64,000 nt of DNA, from NCBI RefSeq assembly GCF_002179965.1, contig NZ_NGUQ01000014.1, positions 489,350 through 553,349 on the forward strand, written 5' to 3'. This stretch comes from Pandoraea sp. PE-S2T-3 (GTDB taxonomy: Bacteria > Pseudomonadota > Gammaproteobacteria > Burkholderiales > Burkholderiaceae). Positions within the stretch are counted from its first letter, which is position 1. Every line of letters begins with the position of its first letter. The position numbers were made by a program, and so were the translations under genes. Below the pieces are notes generated by a model. The model was not told the origin of the DNA. It made no database searches and saw only the letters and a program-made list of their open reading frames with translations. Shown one piece after another: positions 25,967-34,516 of the stretch.

Positions 25967-26503
25967 TCAGCCGTTCGACTCGCAGAACCGAATGCGGTTA
26001 TTGAACGGATCGGTGACCGTCATCTGCTTGCCCCAATCGAGTTCTTCGATGCCGGGGTTCATGTTCGGGTAACGCTTACCGGACAGTTCTTGCTGATAAG
26101 CCGTGACGCCATGCATGAACACGAACGTAGTGGCGCCCGGGCTGGCATCGCCGAAGTGGCCCGACAGATGCAGCGTCATGCCGGCACGCGAGACCTGACA
26201 GTAGAGCGGCATGCCGTCGGCAAACCGGTGTTCCCAATCGAGCCGGAAGCCGAGAAAGTCGACGTAGAATTCGCGCGCTTTCGCTTCGTCGAAAATCCGG
26301 TGAATCGGGGCGACGGTGTCGAAGACGATGCCGTCGGTGCCGGAAGCCGAGGCGAGTTTCGCGGCGAGCACGTTCCAGTCTGCAAAGCCGAACTGGGCGG
26401 CGACGGATTCAAGTGCCTGCGCGTGGGAGATATCGATGCCCTCGCGCGAAAGACGCTCGCGCAGGGATTTGGCCATGATTTTGGCGTCGAGATAGGTTCG
26501 CAT
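25967..26503 (-). CDS. Glyoxalase/bleomycin-resistance-like protein with N-terminal helical region
   Basis: A 178-residue protein. The first 60 residues (MRTYLDAKIMAKSLRERL and then HAQALESVAAQFGFADWN) are an alpha-helical module found before glyoxalase folds in many proteobacterial proteins. Residues from about 68 form one vicinal-oxygen-chelate domain, with PIHRIFDEAKAREFYVDFLGF and TVTDPFNNRIRFCE. Metal ligands and substrate are not clear from the sequence. I choose ATG 26503, where the helical module begins and an AAGG site sits at usable spacing; the frame extends upstream to 26575. Confidence 0.82.
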   Translation of the reverse strand: MRTYLDAKIMAKSLRERLSREGIDISHAQALESVAAQFGFADWNVLAAKLASASGTDGIVFDTVAPIHRIFDEAKAREFYVDFLGFRLDWEHRFADGMPLYCQVSRAGMTLHLSGHFGDASPGATTFVFMHGVTAYQQELSGKRYPNMNPGIEELDWGKQMTVTDPFNNRIRFCESNG

Positions 26504-26845
26504 GTTTGCCATCCTTGATAGCGTTCTACGGCGACGGGGTTGATCAGTGCTCGCGTTGCTGATGCGTGTCGCCAATGGAACGGGACGGACATGCCAGACA
26601 TTTGACTTGCGATGCTTTCACCGTGCCCGGGTTGCGGGTGCGAGCGGCAGGCAGCAACGGCCTTGCCGGCGATTCTAGCAGCAATCGCGGCAAAGCCGGA
26701 AGCACCCCGGCGATGCCGGAATGCGATGACAAGCACGCAAATTCCATATTGGCCGACGGCGCGCCGCGCCGGTATAGTGGCGCTCGTTGACACCGTCCCC
26801 GCCGCCCCTGGCGGGCCGGTCGTTGTAATGCGGAGCCTTATTCTC
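26504..26845. other. Divergent intergenic region, about 340 bases
   Basis: Between the glyoxalase-like gene and zapE I see no gene. An open frame in phase with zapE runs through it, but its translation is low quality and it lacks a ribosome site. A sigma70-type promoter for zapE is listed separately. Confidence 0.45.
26749..26778 (+). promoter_or_regulatory. Sigma70-type promoter for zapE
   Basis: TTGGCC (26749-26754) and TATAGT (26773-26778) are separated by 18 bases. Transcription would begin near 26785, about 60 bases before the chosen zapE start. Confidence 0.6.
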
Positions 26846-27877
26846 ATGATCGACGCCGCGCGCGTAATGCAAGCGCTGGCCGAGCGCCACGTTGTTCCCG
26901 ATAGCCGTCAGCGTGACGCCCTCGCGGCGCTCGCTGCCCTTGGCACGCCCGCCAGCCCCTTCGACGGCGTGTATTGCTACGGCCTGCCCGGCCGCGGCAA
27001 GAGTCTGGTGGTCGACGCGGCATTCAGTGTGGCCGCCGGGGAAAAGCGCCGGGTGCACTTCCACGAATTTCTGCGCGACATGCATCGTCAGCTTGTACGC
27101 GAACCGAAGTGCGACGACCGGCTTGCCGCCGTCGCCCATCGCTGGCTCACTGGCGTGACGTTGCTGTGCTTCGATGAATTCCACGTGCATGACATTGCCG
27201 ACGCGTTTCTGATCGGCCGCTTTCTCGATATCGCGCTCGCCCGTGGCGTGAAGCTGGTGCTGACGTCGAACTACGCGCCGCAGGACTTGTTGCCCGATCC
27301 GGAATATCACGCGCGTTTCGAAGCGACCATCGCGGTCATCGTTCAGCGCTTTGCCATCGTGCATTTCGACGGTGCCACCGATTACCGGATGGGGGGCGAA
27401 CCCGCGTCGCTCTCGCGCTGGATTGCGCCGCTCGACGTGGCGAACGGCGTGCTGCCGCAGCACTACGCCCAACTCGAAGGCGCACCGCCGGGCGCAGCGG
27501 TGGAGGTTTCGCTGGCGGGCCGCGCATTAGCGGCACGTGGTTCGGGAGAGCATGTCTTGTGGGCGAATTTCGACGACTTGTGCGTCGCGCATCGCTCGCA
27601 TCTGGACTATCTGGCGCTGGCGGAACACTGGCAATCGCTGATCGTCGACGCGTTGCATGTCGAGCGACTGCGACGGCCCGACACCTTGCAGCGATTTCTC
27701 TGGCTGGTGGATATCTGCTACGACCGGCAGCGCACGTTGATCATCGCCTCGGACGCGCCGTTGATTCCCGCGCTCGATGCCATGCGCGACTGGCGCGATC
27801 TCTCGCGCACGATCAGCCGGCTCGCCGAGATGGGGTCGCTCGATTACGAGCGCCGTACGCTCACTCTCCCTCGCTGA
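26846..27877 (+). CDS. zapE: AFG1/ZapE-family ATPase
   Basis: A 343-residue AAA-type ATPase. Walker A is GLPGRGKS at 46-53 and Walker B is LLCFDEFHV at 106-114 (D110, E111). In E. coli, ZapE associates with the cytokinetic ring and destabilises FtsZ under low oxygen or filamentation; mitochondrial AFG1 handles respiratory-complex quality control. ATG 26846 lies 10 bases after GGAG. The protein is shorter than E. coli ZapE (about 375 residues), starting close to the ATPase core. Burkholderiales commonly carry a second zapE near sdh or odhB genes, so this could be a paralogue. Confidence 0.88.
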   Translation: MIDAARVMQALAERHVVPDSRQRDALAALAALGTPASPFDGVYCYGLPGRGKSLVVDAAFSVAAGEKRRVHFHEFLRDMHRQLVREPKCDDRLAAVAHRWLTGVTLLCFDEFHVHDIADAFLIGRFLDIALARGVKLVLTSNYAPQDLLPDPEYHARFEATIAVIVQRFAIVHFDGATDYRMGGEPASLSRWIAPLDVANGVLPQHYAQLEGAPPGAAVEVSLAGRALAARGSGEHVLWANFDDLCVAHRSHLDYLALAEHWQSLIVDALHVERLRRPDTLQRFLWLVDICYDRQRTLIIASDAPLIPALDAMRDWRDLSRTISRLAEMGSLDYERRTLTLPR

Positions 27878-27932
27878 AGATTTGTTCGATCGGCAGGCCG
27901 AAGACGCGAATCGAATTACCGACCTGCCGTTT

Positions 27933-28823
27933 CTACACCGCGTTCGCAATACGCTCCCGCAGCCATTGATGTGCCGGGTCCCGGTGCACACGCTCGTGCC
28001 ACAGCATGGATATCTCGAACCCCGGAACCTCGACCGGGGCGGCCACGATTTGCAGCGCGGGGTCGTCGCGCACCAGTCGCTCGGGTGCCATGGCCACAAG
28101 ATCCGACGTCGCAATCGCGGCGCGCGCGACGAGAAAGTGCGGCACCGATAGCACCACGCGACGCGCATGGCCGAGCCCGGCCAGCACCTCGTCTGTCCCC
28201 GCCTGAAAACCACCGCTCTGCGACACCATCACGTGCTCCAGCGCGCAGAACTGCTTGAGCGTCGGACGGCGTCGCAACTTCGGATGATCGCGACGCGCCA
28301 CCAGCACATAGCGCTCGGTGAATAGCTTGCGACGGCGCAGCCCGTCCGGCGAGCCGTCCGTCGTGTGAAACGCCAGATCGATATCGCCCTGCTCCGCCTG
28401 TTTCGCCATCAGCGCGGGCGTCATCTCAATCAGCGCTAGACGCGTGTGCGGCGCCACGGCGCGCAAGTCAGGCAGCATCGGCAAGATCACCGTCGACTCG
28501 GTGTAGTCGGTCGCCGCAATGCGCCATGTGTGATCGGCACGCGCCGGATCGAACGGGTCGGCAGGCGCCACCGCCTTCGATAGCGCCGCCAGCGCGTCGC
28601 GCAGTGGCTCGCGCAGCGCCTCGGCCCGTACTGTCGGGCGCATGCCGCGCGGGCCGGGCAACAACAACGGATCGCCCAGTAGCTCGCGCAACTTCGCCAG
28701 ATGCACGCTCACCGCCGGCTGCGAGAAGTGCAGCCGTTGCGCCGCGCGCGTCACGTTCTGCTCGTCCAGCAACACGTCGAGCGTGACGAGCAGATTCAGG
28801 TCAATACTTCTTAAATTAACCAT
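27933..28823 (-). CDS. LysR-family transcriptional regulator
   Basis: A 296-residue regulator of the NodD/NahR-like subgroup: LRSIDLNLLVTLDVLLDEQ at the N-terminus, recognition helix FSQPAVSVHLAKLREL, and the effector domain from about 90. It is divergent from a quinone-reductase-like gene with 112 bases between. The pair (regulator plus NAD(P)H-dependent oxidoreductase) suggests induction by a quinone-like or redox-active compound. Confidence 0.91.
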   Translation of the reverse strand: MVNLRSIDLNLLVTLDVLLDEQNVTRAAQRLHFSQPAVSVHLAKLRELLGDPLLLPGPRGMRPTVRAEALREPLRDALAALSKAVAPADPFDPARADHTWRIAATDYTESTVILPMLPDLRAVAPHTRLALIEMTPALMAKQAEQGDIDLAFHTTDGSPDGLRRRKLFTERYVLVARRDHPKLRRRPTLKQFCALEHVMVSQSGGFQAGTDEVLAGLGHARRVVLSVPHFLVARAAIATSDLVAMAPERLVRDDPALQIVAAPVEVPGFEISMLWHERVHRDPAHQWLRERIANAV

Positions 28824-28935
28824 GGTTATACCTGCAATATCAGCAATTCATTTCCAATATACCTGCTCCCCACCTAAGCTGCCTTCATTCCCTCAACGCT
28901 TTGCTGAGGTTCCCAGTTTGAAATGGAGGTTGGTC

Positions 28936-29712
28936 ATGAATGTCCTGATCGTCTATGCGCACCCGGAGCCGCGCTCCCTGAACGGCGCGCTGCGCGACTT
29001 TGCCGTGCAACGGCTCGAAGCGGCCGGACACCACGTACAAGTCTCGGATCTTTACGCCATGCAGTGGAAGGCCACTGTCGATGCGCAAGACTCGCTCGTG
29101 CATGCCGCAGACGCACCGTTCAACCCGTCGCTCGACTCGAAGCAGGCCTTTGAAAGCGGCCAGCAGAGTCCAGACATTGTCCGCGAACAGGAAAAGCTGC
29201 GCTGGGCCGACACGGTGATTCTGCAATTCCCGCTGTGGTGGTTCTCGATGCCAGCGATTATGAAGGGCTGGATCGATCGCGTGTATGCCTACGGCTTCGC
29301 CTATGGCGTCGGTGAGCACTCCGACGCGCGCTGGGGTCTGCGTTACGGCGAAGGGTCGATGGCCGGCAAGCGCGCGATGCTCGTTGTGACGACCGGTGGC
29401 TGGGATTCACATTACAGCCCGCGCGGCATCAATGGCCCGATTGACGACGTGCTGTTCCCGATTCAGCACGGCATGCTGTTCTACCCGGGTTTCGATGTGC
29501 TGCCGCCGCACGTGATCTACCGCACGGGCCGCACGGATGCAGCGCGTTTCGACCAGATGACGCGCCAGCTTGGCGAACGTCTCGACACGCTGGCGACGAC
29601 GCCACCGATCGCGTTCCGTCGTCAGAACCATGGGCAGTACGAGATTCCGGCGCTCACGCTCAAGGACGACATCGCTCCCGGCAAGACCGGCTTCGCGGCC
29701 CACGTCGACTGA
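28936..29712 (+). CDS. NAD(P)H-dependent flavodoxin-fold quinone reductase
   Basis: A 258-residue protein of the NQO1/MdaB-like flavodoxin_2 family, probably FAD-binding and reducing quinones by two electrons. Features are VLIVYAHPEPRSLNGALRDF at the start, QFPLWWFSMPAIMKGWIDRVY near residues 97-117 and TTGGWDSHYSPRGINGP near 155. ATG 28936 has GGAGGT six bases upstream. The divergent LysR gene next to it is the likely regulator. The nearest E. coli analogues are the modulator MdaB and the KefF group. Confidence 0.9.
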   Translation: MNVLIVYAHPEPRSLNGALRDFAVQRLEAAGHHVQVSDLYAMQWKATVDAQDSLVHAADAPFNPSLDSKQAFESGQQSPDIVREQEKLRWADTVILQFPLWWFSMPAIMKGWIDRVYAYGFAYGVGEHSDARWGLRYGEGSMAGKRAMLVVTTGGWDSHYSPRGINGPIDDVLFPIQHGMLFYPGFDVLPPHVIYRTGRTDAARFDQMTRQLGERLDTLATTPPIAFRRQNHGQYEIPALTLKDDIAPGKTGFAAHVD

Positions 29713-29819
29713 CCGACGTGTTCCCGGCAAGCGCCCCGGCAAGCGGCCCCGCCATCCGCTTGCCGACGCGCGGGTTATCTGCAAGACTGGCAGCCGATTC
29801 CCCCTTTCGGTGCGTCGTC

Positions 29820-30446
29820 ATGCAACTCTCCACGCTTGCGATTTATGCCACCGCCGCGCTCATCGGCGGCCTGATTCCCGGCCCGACCACGTTGCTGGCG
29901 CTGGCCAACGGCATCTCCGGTAACTGGCGGGTCGTGCTGGTCGGGATGTGCGGCGCGGCACTCTCCGACATCGCCATCGTGGCGGCGGTCGGTGCCGGGC
30001 TGGGCGCGTTGCTGTCTGCCTCGGCCATGCTCTTTGCGACGGTCAAATGGGTTGGCGTTCTCTATCTCGTGTGGCTGGCGGTGCAGTTGTGGCGCAGCCA
30101 TCCGAAGGATCTGAGTCAGGTGCGCATCAAGGCGGACATGAGTGCGCGCCGGGTGTTTCTGCGCAGCTTCGGCGTGACGCTCACTAATCCGAAGATTCTG
30201 TTGTTCCTGTCCGCTTTCCTGCCGCAGTTCGTCAACACCTCGATGCCGCAGGTGCCGCAGTACGCCGTGCTCGCGGTAGTGTTTGCGCTGGTCGATATCG
30301 TCGTGATGACGTTGTACGCGACCGGTGGCGTACAGGCGGCGCGTCTGATGACGGCTCGCGGCCTGAAACGCCTGAACCGCGTGTGTGCCGTCGTGATGTT
30401 TTCCCTCGCAGGCGGGCTGGCGTTGTACCGAAAATCCGGGAATTGA
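29820..30446 (+). CDS. LysE/RhtB-family exporter
   Basis: A 208-residue membrane protein with about six hydrophobic segments. Family features are GLIPGPTTLLALANG at residues 16-30, equivalent to the PGP motif of LysE/RhtB exporters, and VTLTNPKILLFLSAFLPQFV near 120-140. Such proteins export amino acids or their derivatives. The start at ATG 29820 places the first segment at the N-terminus, as usual. It follows the quinone reductase by about 107 bases on the same strand and may share its transcript. Confidence 0.92.
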   Translation: MQLSTLAIYATAALIGGLIPGPTTLLALANGISGNWRVVLVGMCGAALSDIAIVAAVGAGLGALLSASAMLFATVKWVGVLYLVWLAVQLWRSHPKDLSQVRIKADMSARRVFLRSFGVTLTNPKILLFLSAFLPQFVNTSMPQVPQYAVLAVVFALVDIVVMTLYATGGVQAARLMTARGLKRLNRVCAVVMFSLAGGLALYRKSGN

Positions 30447-30692
30447 ATTCCCCGATACCGCCGAACCCCGCCCGGACGAAGGCCGGTACCGCCCATCGTC
30501 CATTTGAAGGATTCCCAACGAATTTCGTTTCCCTTATTTTCTGACGCGCGCCGGTGGCATCGGGTCACCCGTCACGGCGCGTCGTAGATAGCACGTTTTG
30601 AATGACAAGTCCCCCTTCGGCCATCACCGGCACGCAGCGGGGTAAAAATATGACGATGCTGTAACGGCGCCAAGCGCCGCAGGGGAAACGAT

Positions 30693-31346
30693 ATGAACCG
30701 GTATTCGGCCATCACCGCCGTCAGTGCGGTGGCCATCGCCTTTGTGCCTTCTCTGGGCTGGGCGGCAGATCCAGCCTGTACGTCCGAAGCTGCCCTCCTG
30801 AACAAGAGTCTCAGCGTGGAGCAACTTCAGCCGTTGTTTGCTCCCCAAAAGACCCTGCTGGCCACGACCAAGGTCAGCGAGCTCGATATCCAGCCCGAAC
30901 AGTTGAACGAGCTTGAAACCAGCCTCACGACCTACCAAGTCATCACCGGGGGGACGCTGGAGGCCGTCGTTGGAAAAGCCAAGGCCGACGGTACGGAATT
31001 CCTGACGCTCTACACGTTCAAGCAGTACCGGACCGACGATGCCAAGAAGAAGAACGGCATTTCGATCGAGATGAAGATTCATTACTTCTCCAAATCCGGC
31101 TCGCTCTCGCTCTCCAACCTTTTCGGCTTCCTCTCGACATCGGCGAACGCGAGCAAGTTCGACGGCAGCATCAGCTTGTCGGTCCACGGGATCGCCAACG
31201 CAAAAATGGCAGCGTTGCTGCCGATGCCGTCCCAACTCGATGAGAGCGCCGCCGCCATGTACTTCTCGTACATGGGCACGCTCAAAAGCCTGATCACCGA
31301 TAAGGACACGAAAATCATTCCGGTCGAACTCTCGCCATGCACCTGA
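30693..31346 (+). CDS. Exported protein of unknown function
   Basis: A 217-residue protein with signal peptide 1-24 (ending GWAA). The mature part begins with DPACTSEAALLNKSL and ends with PCT, so C28 and C216 could form a disulphide. The rest is a mixed, lysine- and threonine-rich sequence without a recognised domain. GGGGAAA precedes the ATG. The next gene begins 23 bases after its stop, so the two are an operon of periplasmic or secreted proteins. Confidence 0.75.
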   Translation: MNRYSAITAVSAVAIAFVPSLGWAADPACTSEAALLNKSLSVEQLQPLFAPQKTLLATTKVSELDIQPEQLNELETSLTTYQVITGGTLEAVVGKAKADGTEFLTLYTFKQYRTDDAKKKNGISIEMKIHYFSKSGSLSLSNLFGFLSTSANASKFDGSISLSVHGIANAKMAALLPMPSQLDESAAAMYFSYMGTLKSLITDKDTKIIPVELSPCT

Positions 31347-31369
31347 TCGCCAGCCACGAAAGGAAAATC

Positions 31370-32125
31370 ATGACGCTTCGCCGCCTTGTCGTCATTGCAT
31401 TGCTCGCGTCGCCGTTGATGGCTTACGCGGGCACCGCCCAGCAGTCCGATTTCGATTTTCCGGCGCCCACCGCCAGCGCCACGCCGAAGAAGCTCTGGGC
31501 GACGCATTACTACGTCAACACGGTAGCGAGCGTGCCCACCGGTATCCCGTTGCGTGACGCCGCAGGCAATGCGCTGTCGGACAACATCTCGCCACGCGAT
31601 TGGTGTCTGAGCGCCATTGAAGGGACCGTTCAGGTCTCGCAAGGCAACACACGCCGCACGCTGAACTACGCGGGCACGGGCACCCAGCAGGTGGACTGTG
31701 CCGCGACGCTCAAGATCGATGCCCGCAAAAAGCCGTGGATCAAGAGCACGGGAAAGAGCTACTTCGAAGTCGCCAAGGGGCCTTTCGGTGACGGCGTGAA
31801 CGGCTACCAGTTGGTGCCGTTGCGCACTATTGCGGTGGATAGCAGCGTCATTCCCTACGGCACCGTGGTGTACATCGCGGCGGCGCGTGGCGTCATGGTC
31901 GACGTCGATGGCGAGAAGATCCGGCACGACGGCTACTTCTTCGCCGGGGACGCCGGTGGCGGTGTGAAGGGCAATCATGTCGACGTGTTCTGCGGCGCGA
32001 CGTCGGCAAACTGTCTGCCCGGCGTGGTCGCCAGCGACGACAAGCACACGTTCGACGCAGTCGTGATCACCGACGCCGATATCACGCGCCGCCTGCGCGC
32101 GGCGCACGGACGGACGTCTCCCTGA
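31370..32125 (+). CDS. Exported 3D-domain (double-psi beta-barrel) protein
   Basis: A 251-residue protein with signal peptide 1-20. The C-terminal half (about 145-210) matches the 3D domain, named for its three aspartates; here D157 (IAVDSSVIPYG), D194 (FAGDAGGGVKG) and D205 (HVDVFCG). This fold forms the catalytic part of the lytic transglycosylase MltA and of resuscitation-promoting-like proteins. Without the other half of MltA it could still bind or cleave peptidoglycan. ATG 31370 follows AAAGGAAA. It is the second gene after the unknown exported protein at 30693. Confidence 0.85.
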   Translation: MTLRRLVVIALLASPLMAYAGTAQQSDFDFPAPTASATPKKLWATHYYVNTVASVPTGIPLRDAAGNALSDNISPRDWCLSAIEGTVQVSQGNTRRTLNYAGTGTQQVDCAATLKIDARKKPWIKSTGKSYFEVAKGPFGDGVNGYQLVPLRTIAVDSSVIPYGTVVYIAAARGVMVDVDGEKIRHDGYFFAGDAGGGVKGNHVDVFCGATSANCLPGVVASDDKHTFDAVVITDADITRRLRAAHGRTSP

Positions 32126-32139
32126 GATGCCCTGCGCGA

Positions 32140-32173
32140 CCGGGGTAGCCCCGCAATTTCGGGGCTATCCCGG
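32140..32173. terminator. 14-bp hairpin between convergent genes
   Basis: CCGGGGTAGCCCCG and CGGGGCTATCCCGG pair with one G-U mismatch around a CAATTT loop. No T-run follows, so it is a stop or stabilising hairpin rather than a canonical terminator. It spans the stop codon of the minus-strand CPBP gene. Confidence 0.5.
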
Positions 32174-32677
32174 CGTAGCGAAATACAGGAAATACACCGT
32201 CGTGATGGCGTTTCGCATCATGTGCACCGCCATGGTCACCAGAAACGGGCGGCCGCCCCGTTGGTCTTCGATGACGAAGGTGGCGGCCAGCACGAGTCCG
32301 ACGACAAAGGTCATCAGCACATAGACGGCGCTGTAGGTATGGGCCAGTGCGAAGAGCGCTGCGGAGATGGCAATCGTAATGTCCGTCGGGCATTTGAACC
32401 GGTTGAGCAACCGGATGCACGCCCACTGGAAGACGGCCGTCTCGAGCAGTGGCGCGATCAGGCAGCCCAACAAGATCATCGCACCCGCGCCTCGACTGCC
32501 GAGCCCCGGCCCGGCGAGCGAAAGCTCGGGCATCGCCAGCGTCACGAGAATGACCGGTATCGCTGCCGTGTAGGTCAGCAGGAGCGCAACGAACATCAGC
32601 GGGACCGACGGCAGCCGGGTGACCCACCTGACACACGCAGTACTCGTAATGTAGCCGGACCAAGAGCGCTGGATCAT
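32165..32677 (-). CDS. CPBP-family membrane protein, variant active site
   Basis: A 170-residue membrane protein with about four hydrophobic segments. It resembles CAAX-protease/bacteriocin-processing (CPBP/Abi) proteins: LLETAVFQWACIRLL replaces the canonical EExxxR motif, ALFALAHTYS supplies the second-motif His, and HMMRN matches the HxxxN motif. The ET-x3-Q variant is known in a subgroup, but the loss of one Glu and the Arg makes proteolysis uncertain. It is convergent with the 3D-domain gene. A canonical paralogue lies at 42100. Confidence 0.78.
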   Translation of the reverse strand: MIQRSWSGYITSTACVRWVTRLPSVPLMFVALLLTYTAAIPVILVTLAMPELSLAGPGLGSRGAGAMILLGCLIAPLLETAVFQWACIRLLNRFKCPTDITIAISAALFALAHTYSAVYVLMTFVVGLVLAATFVIEDQRGGRPFLVTMAVHMMRNAITTVYFLYFATPG

Positions 32678-32765
32678 GCTTCGGGCGTTGTTTTCAGTGA
32701 GCGAGGCAGCCGAGATGTTATCCCAATTCGGTAGCCCGACCGCCCCTCACTGTCCCGGCAACACC

Positions 32766-34433
32766 TCACCCCCGGCCCGCCCCATCGCGACGCGGACGGC
32801 GCAACGTGAATCGTTCGAAAGGCGCGATCTGGCCGTCCAGCCCCACCACGTCGAAGTAGGTCACGCGAATCTCCGTCATATCGCCGGGATGGCGCCCCGG
32901 ATCGACGTCGAACGACGCAAAGCCGTAAGCGCGGGCCGCATTGCGCACGGCTGACCACGGCGCGTCTTCCGTGACGTAGATCGGCGGGCGCTTGCCGGTT
33001 TTCTCGTCGCGCTCGCCCACACCGGTAATGACCCGGCAGCACGGCGGGTTGAACAGCAACTGATTGGACGGTGCCGAAGTGCCACCACCGCCGATCACCA
33101 TGTGAACGGTGCCTTGGGTGGTGTCGATGACTTGCGTGCCGGTAGCGACCGGAATCGGCGTCAGCGTGCCGTTGGCCTGCTGGCCCCGGATCGGGTGCGA
33201 GCGCTCGTAGTGGTGTTCATGGCCGCACACGACCAGATCGACACCGTACTTGTCGAACAGCGGCAGCCATTCCTCACGGATCCCCAGATCGGCGCCGTTG
33301 AATTTGTCGGCGGTGGAAATGGCCACCTGATGCATGCAGACGATCAGCCAGTCGATCGACCGGTCGGCACGGGCGGCCGTCAGTTCTTTTTCCAGCCATG
33401 CCTTTTGCGCGCCGTTGGAATAGCCGCGCACATAAGAGTCGCCAGCGTCCTGATAGCACACGTCGTCGTTGGCGATGGCGATCACGCGCACGGCCCCCGC
33501 CGTGAAGGCGTACCAGAGGCCACGCGTTATATCCGACTGCCCCTCGGCGGGCGGTACCGAGAAATATGTCTGGTAAGCCTGATAGCCGATCGGTCCGTTG
33601 CCGAGTTCATTCTCGTGATTGCCCGGTGACGGCATCCACGGGCGGTTGCGGGCGCTGCGCGTGTTGTTGTTCCAGAAGTCCCACCACGTGCGCACGCGAT
33701 CCTGCGCGAGATTGGCGTAGCAAAGATCGCCATTGAACAGGTGGAACAGCGGGCGCAAACGCTCGACGCCGAGCACTGTGTCGCCTGCCACCGGCGAACC
33801 GAGGTTGTCGTTCACGTACGTCGGCGGCAAGGTGACACCGGCGGGCGGCGTGAAGAGTTTGCCGAGCGTCGGCGTGCCCTGATCGCCGAAACTGGTAAAG
33901 CGCAGCGGCTGGCGTCCGCGCGGTGCCGTGCGGAACGTGCCGAACTGCGGTTCTGCGCCGTCGTGCAGCGCGGCATAGAGATACGCGGAGTCGGAAGCCA
34001 GAGCGCCAATCTTCGCGTGATAGGCATACACCGTCTGCTTCGACTTGCCGTCGACATAGTGGACCTCATCGGCAGCGACCGTTTTCTCCAGCCGGCCGTC
34101 GGGGCGGCCGAGCAGTACGCGAGGACGCTTGACCGGCTGGAGGGTGTGCCACGACACCACGATCTCGCGCGAGGCATCGGCACCGAACTGGAGATGCAAG
34201 CCTGCGACCGGCGGCGTGACAACGGGATCGGACGAGGCGCCTGCCGGGGCCGTCGTTGCTGCTGCCTTGCCTGCGGCTTCGGCGCCAAACGGTGCCATCA
34301 GTCCCACAGCACCGATGCCCGCGGCGGCGAGCAGACGACGGCGTGCGAGATCGGGCGCGACCTCAAGATTCACGTCGCAATTCGCATCATGAATGGCGTC
34401 GCCATCATCGGGTTGGGTGTCGTGAGCAGTCAT
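32766..34433 (-). CDS. Tat-exported metallophosphoesterase (purple-acid-phosphatase-like)
   Basis: A 555-residue protein. Residues 31-48 (RRRLLAAAGIGAVGL) are a twin-arginine signal region. After an N-terminal fibronectin-like part (HLQFGADASREIVVSWHTL), the calcineurin fold shows the metal motifs FGDQGT, NGDLCYAN, PGNHENE, MHQVAIS and CGHEHHYERSHP. Together these match purple acid phosphatases with a dinuclear metal site, acting on phosphomonoesters or diesters in the periplasm. ATG 34433 is chosen over the frame's upstream start because the Tat motif then lies at a usual distance. A long Ala-rich linker follows the signal. Confidence 0.9.
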   Translation of the reverse strand: MTAHDTQPDDGDAIHDANCDVNLEVAPDLARRRLLAAAGIGAVGLMAPFGAEAAGKAAATTAPAGASSDPVVTPPVAGLHLQFGADASREIVVSWHTLQPVKRPRVLLGRPDGRLEKTVAADEVHYVDGKSKQTVYAYHAKIGALASDSAYLYAALHDGAEPQFGTFRTAPRGRQPLRFTSFGDQGTPTLGKLFTPPAGVTLPPTYVNDNLGSPVAGDTVLGVERLRPLFHLFNGDLCYANLAQDRVRTWWDFWNNNTRSARNRPWMPSPGNHENELGNGPIGYQAYQTYFSVPPAEGQSDITRGLWYAFTAGAVRVIAIANDDVCYQDAGDSYVRGYSNGAQKAWLEKELTAARADRSIDWLIVCMHQVAISTADKFNGADLGIREEWLPLFDKYGVDLVVCGHEHHYERSHPIRGQQANGTLTPIPVATGTQVIDTTQGTVHMVIGGGGTSAPSNQLLFNPPCCRVITGVGERDEKTGKRPPIYVTEDAPWSAVRNAARAYGFASFDVDPGRHPGDMTEIRVTYFDVVGLDGQIAPFERFTLRRPRRDGAGRG

Positions 34434-34516
34434 CGCAGAGGCCCGGCAGCTTGGTAGGGACCTCCACGTTAGACGGCCAATGTGACAGTGTTCCGATGGG
34501 GCAACCGGCAAAACGG

